Shown here: one piece after another, positions 1 through 7,027 of the stretch
How positions within the stretch are numbered: the first letter of the stretch is position 1
Layout of the letters: each line of letters begins with the position of its first letter
Assembly: GCA_964604825.1 (NCBI GenBank)
Contig: CAZSAL010000041.1
Coordinates: 1 to 23,235, forward strand
From: CAZSAL01 sp964604825
GTDB taxonomy: Bacteria > Elusimicrobiota > Elusimicrobia > 2-01-FULL-59-12
Length of the DNA: 23,235 nt
Direction: 5' to 3'
Position numbers and translations under genes: made by a program
Notes under the pieces: generated by a model
Told to the model about the DNA's origin: nothing
The model's input: the letters and a program-made list of their open reading frames with translations, nothing else
The model's database searches: none

Positions 1-2
1 TG

Positions 3-125
3 AAGCTCTTTAAGAGACTCCGGGTCAAAGTCTTTTCTCGGCTGGTCTGGATTGGGATGAATCTGATTCACTGGCACAAGGCGATTGGCTATGGGGTAGG
101 TAGGCATTGGGCTGGCCTCCATTGA
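3..125 (+). CDS. 3' end of an unrecognised protein gene (partial, cut by window edge)
   Basis: One plus-strand frame is open from the window edge to a TGA at 123-125 and encodes about 40 residues. The peptide is basic and aromatic at first (Lys/Arg-rich, then several Trp and His) and ends in GVGRHWAGLH. Aromatic and basic C-termini of this sort are common in transposases and intron-encoded reverse transcriptases, but I cannot match it to a family. A strong hairpin begins 11 bases after the stop. The other two plus-strand frames are closed in this stretch. It may be a real gene end or a chance open frame; only sequence to the left of the window can tell. Confidence 0.3.
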   Translation, partial: KLFKRLRVKVFSRLVWIGMNLIHWHKAIGYGVGRHWAGLH

Positions 126-135
126 GTGATTGGAG

Positions 136-175
136 AGCCAGTGTACGAGAAACCCAGCTCTCGTATGCAATGGTT
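136..175 (+). other. Imperfect hairpin, about 15 bp stem
   Basis: Positions 136-150 pair with 159-175 around an 8-base loop (151-158). The upper stem is seven perfect pairs (TACGAGA with TCTCGTA) extended by G-U, U-G and G-C pairs. A two-base AA bulge (169-170) separates it from a lower stem of AGCCA with TGGTT. GAGAGC at 133-138 is also the exact reverse complement of GCTCTC at 157-162, which gives an alternative, mutually exclusive stem. A short T stretch (177-180) follows. It could be a weak terminator for the frame ending at 125 or a structured RNA remnant. It resembles group II intron domain V only in having AGCC...GGTT and a two-base bulge; the stem lengths and loop differ. Confidence 0.5.
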
Positions 176-308
176 AATTTTACCGCGTGGATTTCGGGCT
201 GGTCAAGACTATTTCGACCCATGCGTTCATTGTACCTGCGCGTTTCCTTAGCTCCCTCAGGGTCGGACGAGAAGGAACTTTCTTTTTGTGGATCGTTTAA
301 TAAAGCGA

Positions 309-314
309 GGGAGG
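309..314 (+). promoter_or_regulatory. Ribosome binding site of the small secreted protein
   Basis: GGGAGG lies five bases before the ATG at 320 and selects this internal ATG over the upstream starts in the same frame. Translating from those would bury the signal peptide in the middle of the product. Confidence 0.7.
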
Positions 315-319
315 ATTTT

Positions 320-523
320 ATGATTCGTACAGCGACGTTTGTGATTATGGCCCTGCTCCTGGCGAATCCAGCCTCTTTATTTGCCATGCGGCGCGGCGTT
401 AAGATAAGCGTGGGAATGCCCGCGCCATATTACTACCAGCGACATTACAATCCGCATGATCCCGTCTATGTTATAGCTCCGGTGCCTGGACCAATAATCA
501 TTCAGCAGCCGGGCGCAAAATAA
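320..523 (+). CDS. Small predicted secreted protein, 67 aa, unknown function
   Basis: The first 22 residues look like a signal peptide: a short basic start (MIRT), a hydrophobic core (FVIMALLLA) and a likely cleavage after SLFA. The predicted mature part is only about 45 residues and is rich in Tyr, Pro, Ile and Val, with a YYYQRHY patch and PVPGP near the end. There are no cysteines, so no lipobox. The ATG is chosen because GGGAGG sits just upstream; the frame stays open to 107, but that longer product has no sensible start. It is the only complete plus-strand gene, and its TAA directly abuts the nitroreductase stop codon. Tyr/Pro-rich short periplasmic proteins are common in Gram-negative bacteria, usually without known function. 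I do not recognise a named family. Confidence 0.6.
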   Translation: MIRTATFVIMALLLANPASLFAMRRGVKISVGMPAPYYYQRHYNPHDPVYVIAPVPGPIIIQQPGAK

Positions 524-1039
524 TTATCTGGCGAACTTTTCCCAATGCAGGACTTCTTCAAGCTTCCGTTTGGGAACGCGGGGCGCGGGGCTTGATTCGT
601 AACCCAGAGCGATCAGAGATACCAGGTTATACCCATCCGTGACATTGAGCATGCGGGAAATATCCGCGGTATAAACCTTCTTGTCGCCCGCAACCCAGCA
701 GGACTGCACCCCAAGAGCCGCAGCGGCGACCAGGATGTTCTGGGTTGCGGCGGAACCGTCTTCCAGATAATATTTCGTCTGTCTGCAGAATACGGCTATG
801 CAGGCAGGCGCCTGCGCTATGAATTTACCGTATTCGGTTGTATCAGCGATCTGTCTGCGCCGTCCGGCCTCAGTGACAACCACAAACTCCCAGGGCTGTT
901 CGTTTCTCGCCGTTGCGGCAAGCCTTCCGGCATCAACGATTATTTCCAGAGTTTCCCGTGGGACGGGCTTGCTTTGGAACGATCTGGTGCTGTGCCTTTC
1001 AGCGAATATTTTCAGCGCATCGTCTATTTTCATATCCAC
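524..1039 (-). CDS. Nitroreductase-family flavoprotein, 171 aa
   Basis: Family features are clear. RHSTRSF (residues 15-21) gives the FMN-phosphate-binding Arg and Ser. NEQPWEF (46-52) is the conserved Asn-x-x-Pro-Trp segment. The helix EDGSAATQNILVAAAALG (93-110) and ALGYE (144-148) complete the fold. Family members are FMN-dependent homodimers that use NAD(P)H to reduce nitro compounds, quinones or other electrophiles; the substrate cannot be read from sequence. At 171 residues it is a compact member. The start shown is GTG at 1039; an ATG two codons in (1033) is also possible. GAGG overlaps the rng stop codon just upstream, and only 6 nt separate the genes, so it is probably the last gene of the transcript. 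Confidence 0.85.
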   Translation of the reverse strand: MDMKIDDALKIFAERHSTRSFQSKPVPRETLEIIVDAGRLAATARNEQPWEFVVVTEAGRRRQIADTTEYGKFIAQAPACIAVFCRQTKYYLEDGSAATQNILVAAAALGVQSCWVAGDKKVYTADISRMLNVTDGYNLVSLIALGYESSPAPRVPKRKLEEVLHWEKFAR

Positions 1040-1045
1040 AGTTCC

Positions 1046-2551
1046 TCACTCGATCAGTATACGGTACTCTTCCCAGGGCAGGTGCGGATCAGACTGTATG
1101 GCGACCTTATGCCTGACGGCATGTTCCAAGCGTTCCTTGCGTTCTTCCACATATTGAGCGACCGGCGGACTCAGGAAGAGCTTTATAATTTCCCCGGAGC
1201 GGCCGCGGGTAAGATCGAGGATCTCTCTTTTCACCTTGATATAAAGCGAATCGCGCGAAAGCACGCGGCCCGAGGCATGGCACTGCGGGCACTGCTCGCC
1301 CAGCAGCGCAAAAAGCGACTCGCGCTTGCGTTCCCTGGTCATTTCAATCAGGCCAAGGCGCGTAATAGGCAGGATTTTTATTTTGGCGCGGTCGCAGCGC
1401 GTGTAATGCGCCAGGGCTTCCATGACTTTTTGCCGGTTGCGCGCGTGGCGCATGTCTATGAAGTCGATAACGACGATGCCTCCGATATTGCGCAGGCGCA
1501 GCTGGATGGCCACTTCTTTCGCGGCCTCGACGTTTGTCGCCGTTACGGTTTCCTCCTGCGAACGCTTGCCCGTAAACTTTCCCGTATTCACGTCAATCGC
1601 GCAGAGGCCCTCTGCTTCCTGGATCACAATGTAGCCGCCCGACGGCAGATCCACGCGGGCGGACCGCGTTTTTTCAATCTGTGATTCGATGTTGAACGCC
1701 TTGAACAGCGGCGTCTTTCCCTCGTAGAGCTTCACGCGTGATTTGAGCTCCGGGCTGATGGAATCAAGAAAATCCATCAAATCGCGGTACTCGCTGCGCG
1801 AATCGACAAGGAATATGGAAGTATTCTCAGTGAAGATGTCGCGCACGGTCTGGAAAACCAGGCCCAGATCGCGGTGAACAAGGCTTGGAACGGAAGCGGA
1901 CTCAAACCGGCGCTGGATGGAATCCCAGAGTCTTTCCAGATATGCCATCTCCCGACGCAGGGCCGCCTCTTCAGCGCCTTCCGCTTCGGTGCGGATTATG
2001 ACCCCGCCTTTTTTGGGAGCGCAACTGTCCACGATCGTACGCAGCCGGTCTCGTTCCTTGCGGTCTTCTATGTTTTTAGAAACGCCCAGATGCTCGGCCA
2101 GAGGCATATACACAAGGAACCGTCCGGGCAGGGATATGTCCATGGTGACTTTCACGCCCTTGGTGCCGATGGCCTCTTTTGCCACCTGGAGCATGATCGT
2201 TTCATTGCGCGCAATCATTTTTTCAATCTGCGAAGACGGATTATGGCCCGCGGTGGGGATGACGTCGCTTACGTAGAGGTATGCGTTTTTCTCCAGGCCT
2301 ATATTAACGAAGGCGCTCGATATTCCCGGCAGGACGTTTTCGATCCTTCCCTTGTAAATATTGCCTACGATTTTTTCCGATTCCGAACGCTCGATCAACA
2401 ATTCCGCCAGCTGATTGTCTTCGAGCATAGCCACCCGTGTTTCTTCGGGCGAGCAATTTACCAGGATTTCCTTTTTCGACTGCTTTTCATGATTGTTGTG
2501 ATTACTGTGATTTTGACTGTTGTGACCATTGGGCTGCTGTTGCGGGTTCAA
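1046..2551 (-). CDS. rng: Ribonuclease G/E family endoribonuclease, 501 aa
   Basis: Single-strand-specific endoribonucleases of this family process the 16S rRNA 5' end and degrade mRNA. The S1-like RNA-binding segment runs from about residue 60 (GNIYKGRIENVLPG). The catalytic magnesium-binding aspartates lie in AIDVNTG (Asp320) and VIDFIDM (Asp363/Asp366). The zinc-link cysteines are in CPQCHASG (Cys421, Cys424). The length fits RNase G rather than full RNase E, as there is no long C-terminal scaffold. The TTG start is chosen because a perfect AGGAGG lies eight bases upstream; it overlaps the rodA stop by two bases. Residues 1-27 are an extra Asn/His/Gln-rich lead before the usual KKEILVN start. 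rng next to mre genes is also seen in E. coli. Confidence 0.93.
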   Translation of the reverse strand: MNPQQQPNGHNSQNHSNHNNHEKQSKKEILVNCSPEETRVAMLEDNQLAELLIERSESEKIVGNIYKGRIENVLPGISSAFVNIGLEKNAYLYVSDVIPTAGHNPSSQIEKMIARNETIMLQVAKEAIGTKGVKVTMDISLPGRFLVYMPLAEHLGVSKNIEDRKERDRLRTIVDSCAPKKGGVIIRTEAEGAEEAALRREMAYLERLWDSIQRRFESASVPSLVHRDLGLVFQTVRDIFTENTSIFLVDSRSEYRDLMDFLDSISPELKSRVKLYEGKTPLFKAFNIESQIEKTRSARVDLPSGGYIVIQEAEGLCAIDVNTGKFTGKRSQEETVTATNVEAAKEVAIQLRLRNIGGIVVIDFIDMRHARNRQKVMEALAHYTRCDRAKIKILPITRLGLIEMTRERKRESLFALLGEQCPQCHASGRVLSRDSLYIKVKREILDLTRGRSGEIIKLFLSPPVAQYVEERKERLEHAVRHKVAIQSDPHLPWEEYRILIE

Positions 2552-3891
2552 TATATGTACCTCCTGAAATTAATACTCAATAATAGGCCAATCGCGATAA
2601 AAGAACTGACCATATGCGATCCGCCGTAAGACACGAATGGCAGGGCAAGACCGGTGACGGGCAGAATGCCTATCACCATTCCGATATTCATTACGCACTC
2701 AAATGCGAAAACACAGCCGATGCCTACGGCGATCAGCGCGCCGAACCTGTCCTGCGTTTCCCGGGCGATAAAAAAGGCGCGCCAGGCCAGGATTCCAAAA
2801 GCCAGAATGACCACGGCCGCCCACATGAAACCCATTTCCTCGCCAATTACGGAAAAGATGAAGTCCGTATGCTGCTCCGGCAGGAAACCGAGATGCGTCT
2901 GGGTCCCGGAAAAAAGGCCTTTGCCAAAAAACCGCCCGCTTCCCACGGCGATTTCCGACTGGAGAATGTGGTAGCCTGCACCCAGCGGGTCAAAGCCGGG
3001 GCTCAGGAAAACCATTATTCTCTTGCGCTGATAATCTTTTATAAAGTGCTGGGCCATATGAGCCGAATACATACCCAGCCCGACGATCAGCGACAGAAAA
3101 AGAGGATACTGCCAGGGAATGCGGAAGCGCAGCTTCCACATCAGCCACCAGAGCGAAAAAATAGCGGCGGCGCTCAACGCCAGCAGTTCGATGGCCGGCA
3201 GTCCGCCCTGCGTGCTGGACATGAAAAAATGCAGCACCGGATGGAGATCAAGGAGCTGCGGCTGCACGGAAAAATATATTGAAAGTATGGGAACCCCCAC
3301 GGCTACGAGGCCATAAAATATGAGCGCCAGCAGGTAGATCGGCCTAACCCCCGCGAAAAAAAGCATGCCGAGAAGAACGGGCATGTAAACCAGCGTTCCT
3401 CCAAGGTAAGGCTCCATCAAAATCAAAAGAATATGGATCCCGGCAAGAATAAAAACGCCGAGCAGCAGCTTGATTGAGGAAATTTCCTTTTCGGGACGGT
3501 CTAAAATCCCGGCCAGGACAAGCACAAATCCGATGCGGGCGATCTCCACCGGCTCAATCGATATCGGACCAAGCACAATCCAGCTTTTTGCGCCGTGAAT
3601 CCTGTGGCCGATCACCAGGACCGCCATAAGCAGAATGACCGACAAGACGTAAATAATCCGAAGCATCGGGCGGAAGATCTGATAATTCAAACTGGTAAAA
3701 ATCGTCATTGCGAAAAATCCCACGCCGACTGCGGCGAGCTGTTTGATAATGTAGGAAGCGGCGTTTCCTTTGGGCATGACTGCGGAAGTCACAGCCAGAA
3801 GCCCGACTCCGAGAAGAACGCAGACGGAAGCCACCAACGGCCAATCGATGCGCCTGCTCCAGTAACCTAAGTCTGATTGAGGGTTAGCCAT
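2548..3891 (-). CDS. rodA: Rod-shape-determining SEDS glycosyltransferase RodA, 447 aa
   Basis: RodA polymerises lipid II into glycan strands during cell elongation, together with a class B penicillin-binding protein. About ten hydrophobic segments are visible. SEDS signatures are HGAKSWI (99-105), PVEIARI (114-120), DPLGAGYHILQSEIAVGSG (301-319, with the likely catalytic Asp301), the TQTHLGFLPEQHTDFIFS stretch (330-347) and SYGGSH (421-426). It is longer than common RodA proteins (about 370-415 aa); the extra length lies around 195-262 between membrane segments. The usual PDLGT motif reads EPYLGGT (160-166). The ATG start is 8 nt after the mrdA stop, with only a weak GAG as ribosome binding site. 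Position next to mrdA supports RodA rather than FtsW. Confidence 0.93.
   Translation of the reverse strand: MANPQSDLGYWSRRIDWPLVASVCVLLGVGLLAVTSAVMPKGNAASYIIKQLAAVGVGFFAMTIFTSLNYQIFRPMLRIIYVLSVILLMAVLVIGHRIHGAKSWIVLGPISIEPVEIARIGFVLVLAGILDRPEKEISSIKLLLGVFILAGIHILLILMEPYLGGTLVYMPVLLGMLFFAGVRPIYLLALIFYGLVAVGVPILSIYFSVQPQLLDLHPVLHFFMSSTQGGLPAIELLALSAAAIFSLWWLMWKLRFRIPWQYPLFLSLIVGLGMYSAHMAQHFIKDYQRKRIMVFLSPGFDPLGAGYHILQSEIAVGSGRFFGKGLFSGTQTHLGFLPEQHTDFIFSVIGEEMGFMWAAVVILAFGILAWRAFFIARETQDRFGALIAVGIGCVFAFECVMNIGMVIGILPVTGLALPFVSYGGSHMVSSFIAIGLLLSINFRRYIY
2560..2565 (-). promoter_or_regulatory. Ribosome binding site of rng (decides a TTG start)
   Basis: The mRNA reads AGGAGG here, inside the last codons of rodA and eight bases before the TTG at 2549-2551. 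This perfect site supports the TTG start and the Asn/His-rich N-terminus of the RNase. Confidence 0.75.
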
Positions 3892-3899
3892 TATTAATC

Positions 3900-5714
3900 T
3901 CAGTCACTTTGTATTCTTGCGGGACCTGATCCAGTAACCTCACCCTTACCCAGAGACATAGCCAGGAGATCGTGGACTATCGGAGCGGCAACGCTCCCTC
4001 CGTGCCCTCCATGCTCGATGATAACGACGCAGGCCGCCTGCGGATCCGCAACCGGCGCATAGGCCACAAACCACCCGTGTTCCCGCCCGTGCGGCGTCTG
4101 GGCCGTTCCGCTTTTCCCGGCGACATCAATACCCGGCAGCTGTGCCGCCACGCCTGTCCCGTTGCGCACCACTTCCGTAAGCCCGGAAGAAAGCTCTTCC
4201 CATGTAAAATCGCTCAATGTCACATTTGAGGTAACACGCGGGACGCCGAAACGCTGAACATCGTGCGACAATCCGCGCGCCTCGGAAACCAGATAGGGCT
4301 GCCAGAATATTCCGCGGTTGGCCACGCCGACCAGCATATTTGCCATCTGCAAAGGCGTAACCTGAAGAGCGCCCTGTCCGATCGCATAATTAAGCGTATC
4401 TCCGCTGCTCCAGTGCTGGCCTATGGATTCCTTCCAGGCGTAAGGAAGAAGACCGCGCTTCTCTGAAGGAAGATCAATGCCCGTGCGCTGGCCAAAACCG
4501 AACTGTTTCGCATACTTTTCAATCAACTCCGCGCCTATTTTCAATCCTTCCACATAGAAATATACGTCGCAGGATTCCGCGAGCGCGCGACGGAAGTTAA
4601 CCGTTCCGTGACCTTTCGGCTTCCAGCAGTGGAAAACACGGCGCTCCTTGCCCAGAATGTACGAGCCTTTACAGTCAACGGTATCCTGCGGGTCGATTCT
4701 TTTTTCCTGCAGACCGGCCAATGAGGTAATGATCTTGAAAGTGGATCCCGGTGCGTAAAGGGCCTGAATGGATCGGTTATAAAGCGGAAGCCTGGGATCG
4801 CGCAGCAGACGGTTGCGCTCTTCGGAATTACCCAGAGGGAGAAATAAATTCGGGTCAAAACCCGGCGAAGATGCCAGCGCAAGCACTCCTCCAGTCTTCG
4901 GGTCCAGAACCACCGCAGCTCCGGGTTCGCCCGATTCGCGGAGCCGCCGCTCAGCCAATTCTTCGAGCTGTCCATCAAGCGTCAGAATCAGATCTTTCCC
5001 GGCCTGGGGCGGTACGTGCCGTATCACCCGAACCTGGCGGCCACGGGCGTCCACCTCTATCAGATAGCCTCCGTCCTGCCCGTGCAGCATGGAATCGTAA
5101 AGGCGCTCAAGCCCGGACTTCCCGATCCAGTCTCCCGAGTGATACCCTTCATCAGACATGGTCTCCAGCTCTTCATCGGCTATCTGGCCAACATATCCAA
5201 GGACATGCGATGCCAGCATCCCTCCCGGATAGAAACGCTGCTGCTCGACAGACAAGGATACTCCCGGGAGATGGGTGCGATCCTGAAGGATTCTAAATGC
5301 CTGTTCGCGCGTCAGGCGGTCCGAAATACGGAGCATGGATTTAGAGCGGATGGCCAGCTGCAGCCGGTGTTCAAGCTCGGCTCGGGAAATGGCGATAACA
5401 GGGGACAATCGGTCAAGAACAGCCTGGATATCGCCCGCCGACAGGCCCATAGGCGTAAAAAGAGCCACAAATACCGGGCGGTCATCAGCAAGAACCATGC
5501 CGTTACGGTCGATGATGCGCCCGCGGGGAGCGCGTTCCACAACAAGCTGCGTGCGGTTGCTTTCCGAAGCTTCCTCCATGGCCCGCCCGCGAATAAGTTG
5601 CAGATAAGCAAGCCTCAGGAGGCAGGCTCCGATCATAGTGATCAGGATCGCGATCAGCGAGTGAATCCGCTGAGCGCGCGTTCCCTGTTCCGATGCTCCC
5701 CACTCAAATGACAT
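3900..5714 (-). CDS. mrdA: Penicillin-binding protein 2, elongation transpeptidase, 604 aa
   Basis: This is the class B transpeptidase that crosslinks peptidoglycan with RodA. A short cytoplasmic lead is followed by one membrane anchor (about residues 17-40). Then come the PBP dimerisation region with APRGRIIDRNG (62-72) and the transpeptidase domain. Active-site motifs, numbered from the ATG used here, are STFK (324-327, nucleophile Ser324), SCD (381-383) and KSGT (534-537). SCD in place of SxN is normal for this subfamily. The start is the ATG at 5714, with GAGG seven bases before it; a TTG at 5732 would add six residues. The gene overlaps mreD by 11 nt and precedes rodA, its usual partner. 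Confidence 0.95.
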   Translation of the reverse strand: MSFEWGASEQGTRAQRIHSLIAILITMIGACLLRLAYLQLIRGRAMEEASESNRTQLVVERAPRGRIIDRNGMVLADDRPVFVALFTPMGLSAGDIQAVLDRLSPVIAISRAELEHRLQLAIRSKSMLRISDRLTREQAFRILQDRTHLPGVSLSVEQQRFYPGGMLASHVLGYVGQIADEELETMSDEGYHSGDWIGKSGLERLYDSMLHGQDGGYLIEVDARGRQVRVIRHVPPQAGKDLILTLDGQLEELAERRLRESGEPGAAVVLDPKTGGVLALASSPGFDPNLFLPLGNSEERNRLLRDPRLPLYNRSIQALYAPGSTFKIITSLAGLQEKRIDPQDTVDCKGSYILGKERRVFHCWKPKGHGTVNFRRALAESCDVYFYVEGLKIGAELIEKYAKQFGFGQRTGIDLPSEKRGLLPYAWKESIGQHWSSGDTLNYAIGQGALQVTPLQMANMLVGVANRGIFWQPYLVSEARGLSHDVQRFGVPRVTSNVTLSDFTWEELSSGLTEVVRNGTGVAAQLPGIDVAGKSGTAQTPHGREHGWFVAYAPVADPQAACVVIIEHGGHGGSVAAPIVHDLLAMSLGKGEVTGSGPARIQSD

Positions 5715-6207
5715 TGGACCGCCTCTGTTCAAAATCCCAAAGCCTGAACCACTGGTCGATCAGCCAGAAATAAAACGGCGCAAGAAAACCGTTCATGAGA
5801 GCCTGGAATGCGAATCGCGCAGAAAACATATGTTCCGATCCCGAAAAATAGTGATCGAATATGCCGTAAAAAAACAGATACACTGCAGAAACAAGAAACG
5901 CGAACAACCCCTGCGTCCAGACCTGCTCCTCGTCAAGCGGCCTGCGCAAAACTCCGGCGGCATATCCTGCGACGGCGTAGAGCGCCGCGTGCAGTCCCAG
6001 GAGTCCCATCGCGGCGGCATCGAGAAAAAGCCCCATGGCAAACCCCATCCATTCCCCTGCCAGAGGCCCGCGGAAAAACCCGAAATACAGCACACCGAGA
6101 AAAGCCAGATCCGGCGAAATCCCGGATGGGCCTGTCCAGCGGCTGTTCAAAGTCTGCAACCAGAGAAAAAGCCATATGCTTGCCAGATAAAAAAAGAAAC
6201 GCTTCAT
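5704..6207 (-). CDS. mreD: Rod-shape-determining membrane protein MreD, 167 aa
   Basis: MreD is a small integral membrane protein of the elongasome. It is very hydrophobic and aromatic, with about five or six membrane segments starting at residue 4. The segment SGISPDLAFLGVLYFGFFRG (about 28-47) and GLFLDAAAMGLLGLHA (about 59-74) match the MreD pattern of an Asp-Leu segment followed by G-x-x-x-D...GL. Length is typical (about 160-180). It overlaps mreC by 4 nt (ATGA) and mrdA by 11 nt, so translation is likely coupled. Sequence conservation is low in this family, so identity rests partly on its place between mreC and mrdA. Confidence 0.88.
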   Translation of the reverse strand: MKRFFFYLASIWLFLWLQTLNSRWTGPSGISPDLAFLGVLYFGFFRGPLAGEWMGFAMGLFLDAAAMGLLGLHAALYAVAGYAAGVLRRPLDEEQVWTQGLFAFLVSAVYLFFYGIFDHYFSGSEHMFSARFAFQALMNGFLAPFYFWLIDQWFRLWDFEQRRSNVI

Positions 6208-6977
6208 ATAAGCACCAGCACAACGCCCAGCTGGCTTGGATTAACAACAGGGCGCAGTTGCGCCTGCAGGAACAACTGCCGCTCATCAGGCTCAAGATCC
6301 ACAACCGTCCCGATGGTAATTCCCTGCGGGAAGAGATTCCCAAGGCCGGAGGTGACAATAGCGTCTCCTATTTTCACCTGACTTCCCCGGGGGAGGAATT
6401 TGAGATAGATGTTATGACTGTTCGAGCCTTCGACCACGCCATCTTCGCCGGACGCCCCTTCGGATACCGCGGCCACCTCGCTCAGGGAATCCGATATCAA
6501 CATGACCTTTGACTGGTGCGGCTGCACTTCACTGACGCGCCCGACAAGCCCTTCGCGCCCGTTAACCAGGGCAATAACCGGAGCGTCAACCCCAATGCCT
6601 TCATCAGATCCTTTATCAATGACCATTTCCTGAAACCAGCGTTTGGGATCGCGCTCTATCACACGGGCGGCCATTGAGCGCGGCCAGCGGCGTTCCTTGA
6701 TGTCCATCAACTGATGCAGCCGGGCGTTTTCGCTCTGCAGCAGCTGAAACCTGCCGGATTTGTCCGTGGACATTTCTTCGGAAAGATTGCTGGAGGTGGC
6801 AGGCTCTACGGATGCCGCGCCTGCCAGGAAACGCGTGGGAGAAGACAAAACATACAGGACGGAACGAAGATGTTCAACGCTGCGGCGGTTTCGGAAGGCC
6901 AGTAAGAGGAGGGATATGACTAACAGTCCCGTCAAAATGAGACTGGCCCAATATCGTTCGTAGAGTTCCCAATCCAT
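6204..6977 (-). CDS. mreC: Rod-shape-determining protein MreC, 257 aa
   Basis: MreC is a periplasmic scaffold that activates PBP2-RodA and links it to MreB filaments. It has a membrane anchor at residues 11-28, a probable coiled coil near 66-95 and the two-lobed beta core from about 103. The core holds VIDKGSDEGI (119-128), REGLVGRV (141-148) and VTSGLGNLFPQGI (208-220), all family hallmarks. The only usable start is the ATG at 6977, because an in-frame TGA lies upstream. The 50-nt gap from mreB is the longest in the whole block and shows no Shine-Dalgarno sequence. The stop overlaps mreD by 4 nt. Confidence 0.94.
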   Translation of the reverse strand: MDWELYERYWASLILTGLLVISLLLLAFRNRRSVEHLRSVLYVLSSPTRFLAGAASVEPATSSNLSEEMSTDKSGRFQLLQSENARLHQLMDIKERRWPRSMAARVIERDPKRWFQEMVIDKGSDEGIGVDAPVIALVNGREGLVGRVSEVQPHQSKVMLISDSLSEVAAVSEGASGEDGVVEGSNSHNIYLKFLPRGSQVKIGDAIVTSGLGNLFPQGITIGTVVDLEPDERQLFLQAQLRPVVNPSQLGVVLVLI

Positions 6978-7027
6978 GGGGTATTTTGGAGAACTCTGGA
7001 AGTAATTTTCCGGTCAGGACTAGGCGA
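6978..7027 (-). other. mreB-mreC intergenic gap without ribosome binding site
   Basis: This 50-nt stretch is the longest non-coding gap in the minus-strand block. The mRNA before the mreC ATG is pyrimidine/A-rich and has no GGAG-like sequence. Only a weak 4-bp stem (GGAA 6998-7001 with TTCC 7008-7011) is visible. It is too short a stem and lacks a T-run, so it is not a terminator. Confidence 0.5.

Noticed and set aside
133..176. Group II intron domain V
   Set aside because: AGCC...GGTT and a two-base bulge fit, but the lower stem is too short, the upper stem too long, and the loop is eight bases instead of a GAAA-type tetraloop.
25..387. Minus-strand open frame of 120 codons downstream of the nitroreductase
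   Set aside because: It overlaps the well-supported small secreted protein, lacks a ribosome binding site I can see and has no recognisable motif.
107..523. Longer version of the small secreted protein starting at 107
   Set aside because: It would place the signal peptide in the interior and cross the hairpin; the ATG at 320 has the ribosome binding site.
974..1684. Long plus-strand open frame (about 236 codons) opposite rng
   Set aside because: It is the antisense shadow of a clearly conserved RNase gene, has no recognisable motif, and has biased composition explained by the opposite strand.
1874..2629. Long plus-strand open frame (about 251 codons) opposite rng
   Set aside because: Opposite to conserved rng codons, no family features; a by-product of codon use on the real strand.
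5016..5711. Plus-strand open frame opposite mrdA
   Set aside because: Antisense to the conserved transpeptidase gene with no domain signature or ribosome binding site.
6998..7011. Terminator between mreB and mreC
   Set aside because: Only a 4-bp stem without a following T-run on the coding strand.
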